Positions 1 to 10,434 of a stretch of DNA of 64,000 bases are shown here, piece by piece (within the stretch, counting starts at the first letter, position 1; the number at the start of each line of letters is the position of its first letter). The position numbers and the translations under genes are program-made. Source of the DNA: Volvox africanus (lineage: Eukaryota > Chlorophyta > Chlorophyceae > Chlamydomonadales > Volvocaceae); NCBI GenBank assembly GCA_030268105.1, contig BSDZ01000020.1, positions 2,000,001 through 2,064,000 on the forward strand. The letters are read 5' to 3'. The notes under the pieces are model-generated. The model searched no databases, was not told the DNA's origin, and worked only from the letters and a program-made list of their open reading frames with translations.

Positions 1-1265
1 GCCAAATGCTTTTGGGCGCAGCCTCAGGTGGAATATTTGGGTCACATTGTGTCGGCCACCGGTGTGAAGATGGACCCGCGGAAGGTCGCCGTGGTTCGCG
101 ATTGGCCCGCGCCTCAGAACCTCACGGAGCTGCGTAAGTTCCTTGGCTTGACCAATTATTTCCGAAAGTTCATTGAAAAATATTCCATCATTGCGGCCCC
201 GCTTACTAACTTAACTCACAAAGGCGTTTTCGTTTCGCTCGAGTCGTGGACGTTGCAATGCCAGCGGGCATTCGAAGAGCTCAAACGAATCGTTACCGAA
301 GATGTCACCCTTGCATTCCCTGATTACTCGTTGCCATTTCGTGTTGAGGTAGTGTCTGATGCCTCAATATTTGGAAGCGGCGCTGTATTGTTACAGGAAG
401 GGCGACCGATCGCCTTCACGAGTAAGAAGTTTTCTGGTGCGGAGATTCGCTACACCACCGGGGAACAGGAGCTTCTGGCCGTGCTGCATGCTTTAAAGGA
501 ATGGCGCTGTTACCTCGAGGGACGCCCGTTTACTTTAAAGACTGACCATAAGCCCCTAACGTTTTTGCAAAGCGTCCCGACGTTGAACCGCCGTCAAGCT
601 AGGTGGATGGAATATCTAGCTAGGTTCAACTGCACCTGGGAGTATATTTCTGGTAAATTGAATATTGCCGATGCTCTCAGTCGACATCCGTCGCTACACG
701 CTGCAATTTTAGCAGCGCCCGTCGTGCGGCCGCGTAGCGAGGAGGTACCGATCGCGACGGACCTCGCGGAGCGGTTGAAGGTTGCCTACAGCGCAGACGC
801 CTGGTTCGCGGACCCGGCTAATGTAGAAAACCTTCGCAAGCAGAATGGCCTTTGGCTACGGACGGAGGGTGCAGCTACGCAAATCGTCGTTCCAAATGAC
901 GACGCGCTACGCTACGACATCCTTGCGCGGTTCCACGAGGACCCGTTAGCAGGACACCCTGGTAGCAAGCGATTGATCGACTTGGTGCAACGTTCCTTTT
1001 GGTGGCCTCGTTTGGCTAAGGATGCGGCGAACTTCGTACAGACATGCAGTCTGTGCCAGCGCAATAAGGCTTTGTCCGGTAAGGGCCATGGGTTGTTGCA
1101 ACCGTTGCCTGTCCCGGATGCGCCTTGGGAAAGTGTTTCCATGGACTTCGTAGTCGCGCTGCCCAAAACTGAGGGGGGATACGATGCGGTGTTCGTAATG
1201 GTCGATCGTCTGACTAAGATGGTTCACCTAGCACCATGCACATCGTCCTGCACGGCTGAACAAAC
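1..1265 (+). pseudogene. Family A gypsy pol, 3' part of RT to mid-integrase, interrupted
   Basis: The frame is open from base 1 and the window starts inside reverse transcriptase. It encodes the end of the RT, the RNase H domain ([13 protein letters not shown], then TDHKPLTF at about 541-564) and the integrase zinc finger ([10 protein letters not shown]...CSLCQRNKA, about 931-1068). The start of the integrase core follows ([18 protein letters not shown]). The frame is cut after the CAAAC at 1261-1265, where an LTR begins, and the missing integrase end resumes at 5433. This is an insertional break, not a natural end. The next 230 bases of open frame (to 1497) are LTR sequence read through. It is nearly identical to 56602-57866. 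Enzymatic roles are known for the family; whether anything is expressed here is unknown. Confidence 0.93.
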
Positions 1266-2070
1266 TGTTGTGCTACGGTTCATTTCCCGCCGACGCGTAG
1301 GTCGACGCGATCCTACGAGGCGAAGTGCTTTTGTGATGAACGCATTACATATGAATGTATTCGCATACATTTATATATGCATCTGGCATGTTGTCATTAT
1401 CCATCGCGACATCGCATCATGGCAAATCCGCCTAGCATGCATGAATAACCGAAGCATTGAAGTGCGCATTATGCTCGTGCTACAAAACGATAAGTAATAT
1501 TATCTGATATAATATTACTTCATTTAAGCACACGTTGAGAGCGCCGCACTCGTCGCGATACATGCCCTGCAACCGGATATCGTTATCCGGACCCTTGCAT
1601 CATGCGAATGCCGGAAAGGCTTATATGTTGTTACGCGTAGACATCGCCTATACGCAGTAGGGTTGTCACATCTAGGATCGGCCTCCTAATGTGAATCGTA
1701 CGGCACTGCGATGCTGCGAGTATAACAGATGCGAGGACGGCTAAGCTAGACGAGACATTCGATACCGGAGAACACTTGTGTGTTCTACATTACTATTACT
1801 ATACACTATTCTACTTAGCCCGAGCTAAGCCTGAACTTCGCTAATCACCGCCGCGTGATGATTGCTTGCTTCCGGCGCTGACGGCGATTTCGTCCATTGC
1901 ATCATTCTGATCCGTAAGACTGTAAGTTATATCTCTCTTCGTTTTGAAGTCTTCCGCTGTCTCTGTTTGCTCTCGCTTGCCTTGCTGTACTTGCAAGTGC
2001 TCGCGCATCGTTGTCGATAGTCTCCAGACGTGCAGATACTCATGAGCAAACGCGAACGAGAGGTACAACA
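1266..2070 (+). repeat. Family A LTR (5' LTR of nested element)
   Basis: Begins TGTTGTGCTACGG and ends GAGGTACAACA, so the ends form the inverted repeat TGTTGT/ACAACA. It contains a perfect hairpin at 1492-1520 (12-bp arms starting AAGTAATA, loop CTGAT) and several other short inverted repeats, for example CCGGATA/TATCCGG. Open frames inside it in either direction are not genes. Confidence 0.95.
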
Positions 2071-2073
2071 ATT

Positions 2074-2092
2074 TGGTATCGAGACAGGTTCG
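2074..2092 (+). other. Primer-binding site, initiator-tRNA-Met-like
   Basis: Three bases after the LTR comes TGGTATCGAGACAGGTTCG. Its complement ends in ...TACCA with A opposite position 1, as in eukaryotic initiator tRNA-Met. The match is to the intact tRNA 3' end, unlike the copia elements in this window. The same site follows each family A 5' LTR at 7294, 47477, 53076 and 58675, and lies on the minus strand beside 38329. Confidence 0.75.
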
Positions 2093-2137
2093 TTGCCTAA
2101 CTGTCTCTCTTTGTCTAATCGGAAGTAGGTTCTTTCT

Positions 2138-2571
2138 ATGGCGAGTTCCAGCGACGAACCACGAGGACCGCTAGATACTTTTGCCGAAGACTTAGGCCAC
2201 GCCGTTTTGGACGCCGCCGCTTCCGGTTTGTAATTGTTTAATTGCTTTTGTTTAGATTGCTGCACTTGTTGTGTAAGTGTACGCTCTGAGTCGCAGGTAA
2301 TCTCAGTGCACCGGCATTGCTTGCCGCGGCGACTGAGACCGGCGTTCGTCCGGACCAGTTGGCGACTCTCATTGCCCAAACTACGGAGATCAGGACTCAG
2401 CTGGGCAATTACTTGCTGAGTTTGCTGAATCTTCTCAAGAGTACTGTCGGTAGGCTCACCGAATCGCTTTGTACTCTTGCCTTTGCGATAGAAGTCGGCT
2501 TCTATTACGCAAACCTAGGGTATCGTTTCGTGCTTCATGTCCGCGGAACACGACGATACGCCGCACACTAG
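2138..2571 (+). other. Conserved short reading frames upstream of gag
   Basis: A 31-codon frame (2138-2233, starting MASSSDEPRG) is followed by a second open stretch in another frame (from about 2297 to the stop at 2571, containing LAAATETGVRPDQL and a Leu-rich segment). The second overlaps the gag start at 2537. Removing 2226-2296 (a GT...CAG segment of 71 nt) would join the two in frame. Both stretches are kept in all plus-strand family A copies (at 7358, 47541, 53140 and 58739). I do not recognise the protein. It may be a translated leader ORF, a spliced Gag extension or non-coding leader. Confidence 0.45.
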
Positions 2572-3516
2572 CCTAGCTAGCCAACCCGACTTTGTTGTGG
2601 CTGCTAGAGCGCCGGATAGAGGTCTTGAGACTGTTGGCGTGCGAGCCACTCAAGAGCCCCTTTTCCTTCAGACCCCTGCTCACTTAATTGTGCCGCATTC
2701 AGCAGTGAACACGAATATGGACAACACTGCTGGACCAAGGGTTCTACCATTACCTCAAGCTCGAGGGCATGATGACATCCCTGAGGTGATGAGATTGTCG
2801 ATTCCCGTTCCTAGGCTCAATATTTCGCTGACCGACAAGACACCAGGGCATAGCATAGCCGATGCAACTCGTGCGTACGTGCGTGACGCTAAAAAGTACC
2901 TCCAAGCTGTTCATGGTGGCGATAATGACGGTATCAGGTGTCTCTTCGTTGGTAACACCCTCGAGGGCGCAGCGAAGGACTGGTATCGCAATTTGACCAA
3001 CGCCCGGGGCAGCTATACTTTTGACGAGTTAGTCGCCGCTTTGCTCGCACGATTCGCTACTGAGGTTCAAGCACGCGATGTGGAAGCTCGTAACGTTTTG
3101 GCAGCCGGTAGCTACCACATGCGTCGGGATGAAAATGTACCTGCGTACCAGTCACGCTTCGAAGCATTTGTGACTCCCATTGCTGACCTCACCGAATCTG
3201 AGCGTGTCTTTTGGTTTAGGCGAGGCCTAACGAAACTTTTGGCTAAATGGTGCGCCACTGACTTGGTTGGAGCGCAGATCAAGTCGTATGATGCTTTGGT
3301 CGCTTTTGCTAAGGGCGCGGAGATACGACTTCTTGCCGGCGAGGAAGAAGTCAAGTTTGCCCCTCGTGCAAATGCCGTGCAAGTGCAGGATCCGCTTGGG
3401 GAAGCTGTAGCTCTCGACCAGGACCTCGGCGCGACCCGCCCCACGCCTACTGCCGCGACGCGACGCAGCAACGGGCAACGCAAGGCGCGCGGGGGCGCTA
3501 GCTCGGGTGTCCGTGG
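2537..3516 (+). pseudogene. Family A gag, 3'-truncated by internal deletion
   Basis: Starts ATG TCC GCG GAA and follows the intact Gag (see 53539-54774) through the capsid-like Retrotrans_gag region (AAKDWYRN, FDELVAALLARF, VFWFRRGLTKLL). It stops matching at the joint 3516/3517, just before the basic zinc-knuckle tail. After the joint the frame continues 11 codons out of phase into integrase DNA and stops at 3550. Without the zinc knuckle RNA binding should be impaired, but the assembly domain remains. The same truncation is at 59138-60117. Confidence 0.9.
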
Positions 3517-4568
3517 ATGCGGTGTTCGTAATGGTCGATCGTCTGACTAAGATGGTTCACCTAGCACCATGCACATCATCCTGCACGGCTGAGCAAACCG
3601 CACGTTTGTTTTTCGATAATGTGGTTCGGTTACACGGGGTTCTCAAAAATGTGATCTCGGACCGCGGTGGACAGTTCACGTCTAAGTTTTGGGAAGCGCT
3701 CTGCAAACTAGTTGGCATGCGCGTCAACCTGAGCACGGCGTATCACCCGCAGACTGATGGTCAAACCGAACGCACAAACCGCACGTTGGGTGATATGTTG
3801 CGCAATTATGCTGGTCGCACACCACTTGTTTGGGATACATATTTGACTGCGGCAGAATTCGCGCTTAACAACGCTGTTAACCGCTCTACAGGCAAAAGTC
3901 CGTTCTTTCTTAACTACGGGTTTCATCCCGCGCTACCCGTGTGGCGTGAGTTGGAAGTGAACGTGCCTGCTGCTAAACTTTTTGCTAAGTCTTTTATGTC
4001 CCGAATCACAGACGCGAAGTCGTGTTTGGACGCGGCGCAGCAACGAACGACGGAATACTATAACAAATCTAAGCAGGATGTGACGTTTTCAGAGGGGCAA
4101 CTCGTGTTGCTAAGCACCAAGAACTTGCGTTCCTTGGCAGACGGATCCCGAAAACTCTTACCCCGCTGGATTGGTCCGTATCCTGTCGTGCGCATGGTTG
4201 GGAATGTGGCTGTGGAGCTTGCATTGCCCACTGATATGACCATTCACCCCACGTTTCACGTATCGCTTGTTCGTCCGTATCATAGTACGGAACCCGTCCC
4301 TGAGCCTGCTAACGCCCCCGCAGCGATCGAACCAGTTCCCGAGACCTGGATCGCTGGTAAACAGAAGTTTTACGATGTGGAGCGGGTGTTAGATTACCGC
4401 GCGCATCGTGTGGGCCGACACCGACGTAAGCGAACAGTACACGAGTACTTGGTTAAGTGGACAGGGTATACCGACGAGCACAACTCATGGGAACCGGCAC
4501 GCAACTTCTCACAGGACATGAAACCCCTGCTCGAAGAAGCCCGCAAACGTGCCACACAAGCCCAATGA
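3517..4568 (+). CDS. Family A integrase core, C-terminal domain and chromodomain (deletion remnant)
   Basis: After the deletion joint the integrase frame is open from about 3507; its first ATG is at 3531 ([13 protein letters not shown]). It carries the core motif SDRGGQFTS (second catalytic Asp) and STAYHPQTDGQTERTNRT with the catalytic Glu. Next come a C-terminal region with LLPRWIGPYPVVRMVG and a chromodomain near the end (VERVLDYRA, then VHEYLVKWTGY and NSWEPARNF). Chromodomains of chromoviruses bind histone marks and steer insertion into heterochromatin. The zinc finger and first catalytic Asp are missing. It is out of frame with the upstream gag, so translation would need its own start. 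Confidence 0.9.
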
Positions 4569-4612
4569 CCCCTGCAGTCGATGCTGTATGATGCAGCGAG
4601 GACGCTGCATAC

Positions 4613-4627
4613 GGGAGGGGGGATAAT
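4613..4627 (+). other. Polypurine tract
   Basis: GGGAGGGGGGATAAT lies directly before the 3' LTR, the expected position for plus-strand priming. The same tract precedes 6467, 61229 and 63092; its complement (ATTATCCCCCC...) follows 32513; family B has GGGAGGGGGGATAGT before 42767. Confidence 0.85.
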
Positions 4628-5432
4628 TGTTGTGCTACGGTTCATTTCCCGCCGACGCGTAGGTCGACGCGATCCTACGAGGCGAAGTGCTTTTGTGATG
4701 AACGCATTACATATGAATGTATTCGCATACATTTATATATGCATCTGGCATGTTGTCATTATCCATCGCGACATCGCATCATGGCAAATCCGCCTAGCAT
4801 GCATGAATAACCGAAGCATTGAAGTGCGCATTATGCTCGTGCTACAAAACGATAAGTAATATTATCTGATATAATATTACTTCATTTAAGCACACGTTGA
4901 GAGCGCCGCACTCGTCGCGATACATGCCCTGCAACCGGATATCGTTATCCGGACCCTTGCATCATGCGAATGCCGGAAAGGCTTATATGTTGTTACGCGT
5001 AGACATCGCCTATACGCAGTAGGGTTGTCACATCTAGGATCGGCCTCCTAATGTGAATCGTACGGCACTGCGATGCTGCGAGTATAACAGATGCGAGGAC
5101 GGCTAAGCTAGACGAGACATTCGATACCGGAGAACACTTGTGTGTTCTACATTACTATTACTATACGATATTCTACTTAGCCCGAGCTAAGCCTGAACTT
5201 CGCTAATCACCGCCGCGTGATGATTGCTTGCTTCCGGCGCTGACGGCGATTTCGTCCATTGCATCATTCCGATCTGTAAGACCGTAAGTTATATCTCTCT
5301 TCGTCTTGAAGTCTTCCGCTGTCTCTGTTTGCTCTCGCTTGCCTTGCTGTACTTGCAAGTGCTCGCGCATCGTTGTCTATAGTCTCCAGACGTGCAGATA
5401 CTCATGAGCAAACGCGAACGAGAGGTACAACA
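4628..5432 (+). repeat. Family A LTR (3' LTR of nested element)
   Basis: 805 bp and nearly identical to 1266-2070, which indicates a recent insertion. It is followed directly by the second CAAAC (5433-5437). Confidence 0.94.
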
Positions 5433-6407
5433 CAAACGGCACATTTGTTTTTTGACAATGTGGTTCGGTTACACGGTGTTCCCAAAAACGTGATCTCAGA
5501 CCGCGGTGGGCAGTTCACGTCTAAGTTTTGGGAAGCGCTCTGCAAGCTAGTTGGCATGCGCGTCAACCTGAGCACGGCGTATCACCCGCAGACTGATGGT
5601 CAAACCGAACGCACAAACCGCACGTTGGGTGATATGTTGCGCAATTATGCTGGTCGCACACCACTTGTTTGGGATACATATTTGACTGCGGCAGAATTCG
5701 CGCTTAACAATGCTGTTAACCGCTCTACAGGCAAAAGTCCGTTCTTTCTTAACTACGGATTTCATCCCGCGCTACCCGTGTGGCGTGAGTTGGAAGTGAA
5801 CGTGCCTGCTGCTAAACTTTTTGCCAAGTCTTTTATGTCCCGAATCACAGACGCGAAGTCGTGTTTGGACGCGGCGCAGCAACGAACGACGGAATACTAT
5901 AACAAATCTAAGCAGGATGTGACGTTTTCGGAAGGGCAACTCGTGTTGCTAAGCACCAAGAACTTGCGTTCCTTGGCAGACGGATCCCGAAAACTCTTAC
6001 CCCGCTGGATTGGTCCGTATCCTGTTGTGCGCATGGTTGGGAATGTGGCTGTGGAGCTTGCATTACCCACTGATATGACCATTCACCCCATGTTTCACGT
6101 ATCGCTTGTTCGTCCATATCGTGGTACGGAACCCGTCCCTGAGCCTGCTAACGCCCCCGCAGCGATCGAACCAGTTCCCGAGACCTGGATCGCTGGTAAA
6201 CAGAAGTTTTACGATGTGGAGCGGGTGTTAGATTATCGCGCGCGTCGTGTGGGCCGACACCGACGTAAGCGAACAGTACACGAGTACTTGGTTAAGTGGA
6301 CAGGGTATACCGACGAGCACAACTCATGGGAACCGGCACGCAACTTCTCACAGGACATGAAACCCCTGCTCGAAGAAGCCCGCAAACGTGCCACGCAAGC
6401 CCAATGA
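5433..6407 (+). pseudogene. Family A integrase 3' half and chromodomain of the outer copy
   Basis: Resumes the pol frame broken at 1265: after the duplicated CAAAC the codons give AHLFFDNVVRLHGVPKNV, then the SDRGGQFTS and HPQTDGQTER integrase motifs. The C-terminal domain and chromodomain (VHEYLVKWTGY) follow, with a TGA stop at 6405-6407. This is the same segment as 3590-4568 with small differences. It is a displaced gene half rather than an independent gene. The open frame extends upstream to 5373 only because LTR sequence happens to be open. Confidence 0.92.
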
Positions 6408-6466
6408 CCCCTGCAGTCGATGCTGTATGATGCAGCGAGGACGCTGCATACGGGAGGGGGGATAAT

Positions 6467-7290
6467 TGTTGTGCTACGGTTCATTTTCCGCTGACGCGTA
6501 GGTCGACGCGATCCTATGAGGCGAAGTGCTTTTGTGATGAACGCATTACATATGAATGAATCTGCATGATATAAATGTATTCGCATACATTTATATATGC
6601 ATTTGGCATGTTGTCATTATCCATCGCGACATCGCACCATGGCAAATCCGCCTAGCATGCATGAAAGCCCGAAGCATTGAAGTGCGCATTATGCTCGTGC
6701 TACGAAACGATAAGTAATATTATCTGATATAATATTACTCCATTTAAGCACACGTTGAGAGCGCCGCACTCGTCGCGATACATGCCCTGCAACCGGATAT
6801 CGTTATCCGGACCCTTGCATCATGCGAATGCCGGAAAGGCTTATACGTTGTTACGAGTAGACATCGCCCATACGCAGTAGGGTTGTCACATCTAGGATCG
6901 GCCTCCTAATGTGAATCGTACGGCACTGCGATGCTGCGAGTATATCAGATGCGAGGACGGCTAAGCTAGACAAGACATTCGATACCGGAGAACACTCGTG
7001 TGTTCTATATTACTATTTCTATACACTATTCTACTTAGCCCGAGCTAAGCCTGAACTTCGCTAATCACCGCCGCGTGATGATTGCTTGCTTCCGGCGCTG
7101 ACGGCGATTTCGTCCATTGCATCATTCTGATCCGTAAGACTGTAAGTTATATCTCTCTTCGTTTTGAAGTCTTCCGCTGTCTCTGTTTGCTCTCGCTTGC
7201 CTTGCTGTACTTGCAAGTGCTCGCGCATCGTTGTCGATAGTCTCCAGACGTGCAGATACTCATGAGCAAACGCGAACGAGAGGTACAACA
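6467..7290 (+). repeat. Family A LTR shared by two tandem copies
   Basis: 824 bp, and 3' LTR of the outer copy. It carries a stretch absent from the 805-bp form (includes GAATGAATCTGCATGATATA, about 6554-6573). It is followed at 7294 by a PBS and a new leader-gag, so one LTR serves two copies, a signature of LTR-LTR recombination. Confidence 0.94.
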
Positions 7291-7756
7291 ATTTGGTATC
7301 GAGACAGGTTCGTTGCCTAACTGTCTCTCTTTGTCTAATCGGAAGTAGGTTCTTTCTATGGCGAGTTCCAGCGACGAACCACGAGGACCGCTAGATACTT
7401 TTGCCGAAGACTTAGGCCACGCCGTTTTGGACGCCGCCGCTTCCGGTTTGTAATTGTTTAATTGCTTTTGTTTAGATTGCTGCACTTGTTGTGTAAGTGT
7501 ACGCTCTGAGTCGCAGGTAATCTCAGTGCACCGGCATTGCTTGCCGCGGCGACTGAGACCGGCGTTCGTCCGGACCAGTTGGCGACTCTCATTGCCCAAA
7601 CTACGGAGATCAGGACTCAGCTGGGCAATTACTTGCTGAGTTTGCTGAATCTTCTCAAGAGTACTGTCGGTAGGCTCACCGAATCGCTTTGTACTATTGC
7701 CTTTGCGATAGAAGTCGGCTTCTATTACGCAAACCTAGGGTATCGTTTCGTGCTCC

Positions 7757-8992
7757 ATGTCCGCGGAACACGACGATACGCCGCACACTAGCCTAGCTAG
7801 CCAACCCGATTTCGTTGTAGCTGCTAGAGCGCCGGATAGAGGTCTTGAGACTGTTGGTGCGCGAGCCACTCAAGAGCCCCTTTTCCTTCAGACCCCTGCT
7901 CACTTAATTGTGCCGCATTCAGCAGTGAACACGAATATGGACAACACTGCTGGACCAAGGGTTCTGCCATTACCTCAAGCTCGAGGGCATGATGACATCC
8001 CTGAGGTGATGAGATTGTCGATTCCCGTTCCTAGGCTCAATATTTCGCTGACCGACAAGACACCAGGGCATAGCATAGCCGATGCAACTCGTGCGTACGT
8101 GCGTGACGCTAAAAAGTACCTCCAAGCTGTTCATGGTGGCGACAATGACGGTATCAGGTGTCTCTTCGTTGGTAACACCCTCGAGGGCGCAACGAAGGAC
8201 TGGTATCGCAATTGGACCAACGCCCGGGGCAGCTATACTTTTGACGAGTTAGTCGCCGCTTTGCTCGCACGATTCGCTACTGAGGTTCAAGCACGCGATG
8301 TGGGAGCTCGTAACGTTTTGGCAGCGGGTAGCTACCACATGCGTCGGGATGAAAATGTACCTGCGTACCAGTCACGCTTCGAAGCACTTGTGACTCCCAT
8401 TGCTGACCTCACCGAATCTGAGCGTGTCTTTTGGTTTAGGCGAGGCCTAACGAAACTTTTGGCTAAATGGTGCGCCACAGACTTGGTTGGAGCGCAGATC
8501 AAGTCGTATGACGCGTTGGTCGCTTTCGCTAAGGGCGCGGAGATACGACTTCTTGCCGGCGAGGAAGAAGTCAAGTCTGCCCCTCGTGCAAATGCCGTGC
8601 AAGTGCAGGATCCGCTTGGGGAAGCTGTGGCTCTCGACCAGGACCTCGGCGCGACCCGCCCCACGCCTACTGCCGCGACGCGACGCAGCAACGGGCAACG
8701 CAAGGCGCGCGGGGGCGCTAGCTCGGGTGTCCGTGGTACAGGAGGGGCAGGTCCGAGCTCGGACCCAGCTAGGAACAGGAAGCGTGGTGGTGCGCCGTCG
8801 TCGGCAGCCGCACAGCGTTCCGACCCCAACGCGAAGCGTACTCGTACGGACGACACATTTATGCCAAAATGGAATTGCAATCGTTCCGAATTCGAGCGTC
8901 GAAAATTGGCCAACGTTTGTCTACGGTGTGCGGAGAGCCATTCTACGAAGGATTGCCCTCTAATGCCGCCGTTTGTACCTCAGCCGAAATAG
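7757..8992 (+). CDS. Family A Gag, full length (411 codons), ends at UAG
   Basis: Gag is the structural protein that packages the element RNA in cytoplasmic particles. Start: ATG at 7757 (MSAEHDDTPHT). A capsid-like Retrotrans_gag domain spans about residues 140-270 (AKDWYRNWT, FDELVAALLARF, HMRRDENVPAYQSRFE, VFWFRRGLTKLLAKW). A basic Gly/Ala/Arg-rich tail follows, then a single zinc knuckle near the C-terminus, CLRCAESHSTKDC, with spacing C-x2-C-x3-H-x4-C, one residue shorter than the usual CCHC. The stop is TAG (8990-8992) and the frame stays open beyond it into pol, suggesting readthrough. No frame damage is seen. Confidence 0.93.
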   Translation: MSAEHDDTPHTSLASQPDFVVAARAPDRGLETVGARATQEPLFLQTPAHLIVPHSAVNTNMDNTAGPRVLPLPQARGHDDIPEVMRLSIPVPRLNISLTDKTPGHSIADATRAYVRDAKKYLQAVHGGDNDGIRCLFVGNTLEGATKDWYRNWTNARGSYTFDELVAALLARFATEVQARDVGARNVLAAGSYHMRRDENVPAYQSRFEALVTPIADLTESERVFWFRRGLTKLLAKWCATDLVGAQIKSYDALVAFAKGAEIRLLAGEEEVKSAPRANAVQVQDPLGEAVALDQDLGATRPTPTAATRRSNGQRKARGGASSGVRGTGGAGPSSDPARNRKRGGAPSSAAAQRSDPNAKRTRTDDTFMPKWNCNRSEFERRKLANVCLRCAESHSTKDCPLMPPFVPQPK

Positions 8993-9520
8993 GGGCTTGC
9001 CCGGGTTCCTGCGGAGGGGGCTCTACCTGGGTTTTCTGAACTAACGCGTGGTCGGTGGTCATCCTTACGGCCAGCCGTTAAGGCATTGTTGCCTTGTGTA
9101 CTTGGACACATCGAGCGAGTCATTGCGCGACGCATCACGCTTGACGGACGCACGGGACTTCTCTGCTTCGATCCGTTGTGTAATGTGTTTACACCTCGCC
9201 GTCCCCTGTCGTCTATCGATCTGTCCAACCACGTGGTTTTGTTCATCCCCTCGTCTCTGCGTGAGATGTCGGAACAGTTGGCCATATACAGGAGGTGTAG
9301 GCGTCAATATCCAGACACTGCCGCATGTGTTTTACTCCCCGCTTTCTGTCGGCGCAAGGCAGAGGCATCGTTAAGGGGTATGCGGCATGTCCACCGGTTC
9401 GAGCCGGGCACCGTTTTGTTTAATGGTGTGGATCGGGAGGGTACGTTGGCTCCGTGGCCACACCTATCCTACTCGGTTGACGTTTGGTACGAAGCTCCTG
9501 ATGGGGGTACCGTTGGTTAC
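8993..9520 (+). pseudogene. Family A pol 5' fragment, truncated before protease
   Basis: The frame continues directly after the gag UAG (GLARVPAEG...) into the N-terminal Pol domain ([41 protein letters not shown]). Homology with the complete copies ends at 9520, right after the codons for VGY, before the protease. The frame then runs 63 codons into unrelated DNA (stop at 9709). No LTR or TSD lies at the breakpoint, so this is a deletion or rearrangement end. Confidence 0.88.
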
Positions 9521-10434
9521 TGTCTTCAGGATCGTGCTGTTCAGAATTTTGTCGCGCGCTTGCGCGGGCCGTCCATCACGGTAACATCTGGAATAGCTGC
9601 TGGACGCGCGTGCCAGCCAGTGAGTCAGGGGCGAAGGCCCAACGAACGGCGGGCGAGCTCGTCCAGACCCAGAGCGCCGTTGGACGATTTTCAGGTTATC
9701 TCTCTCTAAATATATTCGTTCGGGCCTTATATGACTATATAAATATACAAATATATATCATCATCTGCTGCCGCCGCAACAAAAGCAACTTGCATTTACA
9801 CACGTGAGTATCATGGCGGGGTTGTCTCCCTGCTGGTGAGTATCTTGTTAATACACGCACGTACGTGCCCGGGTACACGTAGATAAACGCAACACTCGCT
9901 CGCATGATGACCATTTTTGAATCAGGGAGCAGATTTAACACACACAAGTGCACATCCGTTTGGCAACGTGTCGAAGGCGCGAGCGAAGACAGGAAGAGCA
10001 TGCAAGCTCGTCCAGCAGCATAATGAAACGCAGTAGTACTGGTACTCCTGTTAAATTGCTAACTTGCCTTCCTTAAAACAAATCCTTGAAACACATGTTT
10101 GGCATGATGAATAGACACATTTATCGTTCTTAATAATTTAATTGTTTTCTCATCAAAGTTTGCCGCTGAAATAGGCATGTACCCTATATCCTGCGGTTGA
10201 TACCCCCGCCGGTTGCTGCTGATCAAAAACGACAGATGTCGTCCACCGTGCATCCTCTCTGAGCTGCTGCGCTATCGATCGTCGTATTCTTGGCTTTCAC
10301 CACTGGCGGGCAAAGTTTCCATGTGAGTATTTCCTGACTTATCCAGGTAGCTGTCCACGTATGTGCATTTTGTTGTTTGGTTATTGTCTTGATCTGATTT
10401 CGTTTCGCTCGCGTCATCATATTTATTGTTGTAA
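9521..10434. other. Unassigned flank of the left cluster
   Basis: The breakpoint is followed by GC-rich sequence (9521-9710) that I do not recognise. AT-rich DNA with TATATA runs follows (about 9715-9760), then ordinary low-complexity sequence. No convincing exon, RNA gene or element end was found. Confidence 0.5.

Larger units (their letters stand above)
1266..5432 (+). mobile_element. Internally deleted family A element nested in another family A copy
   Basis: Two 805-bp LTRs (1266-2070 and 4628-5432) flank PBS, leader, gag, a gag-to-integrase deletion junction at 3516/3517, integrase C-terminus, chromodomain and polypurine tract. The flanks are CAAAC at 1261-1265 and CAAAC at 5433-5437, and the host integrase reads on correctly when one copy plus the insert is removed. 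The element is 4167 bp against about 7.4 kb for the full-length copy at 31690-39152. It lacks protease, RT and RNase H and would need proteins in trans. The same derivative at the same site occurs at 57867-62057, so the two clusters are copies of one ancestral locus. Confidence 0.93.

Noticed and set aside
1841..2071. Minus-strand 76-codon frame starting MLYLSFAFAHEYLHVWRL, repeated at many places
   Set aside because: Lies wholly in the family A LTR and is copied with it; no initiation context or domain.
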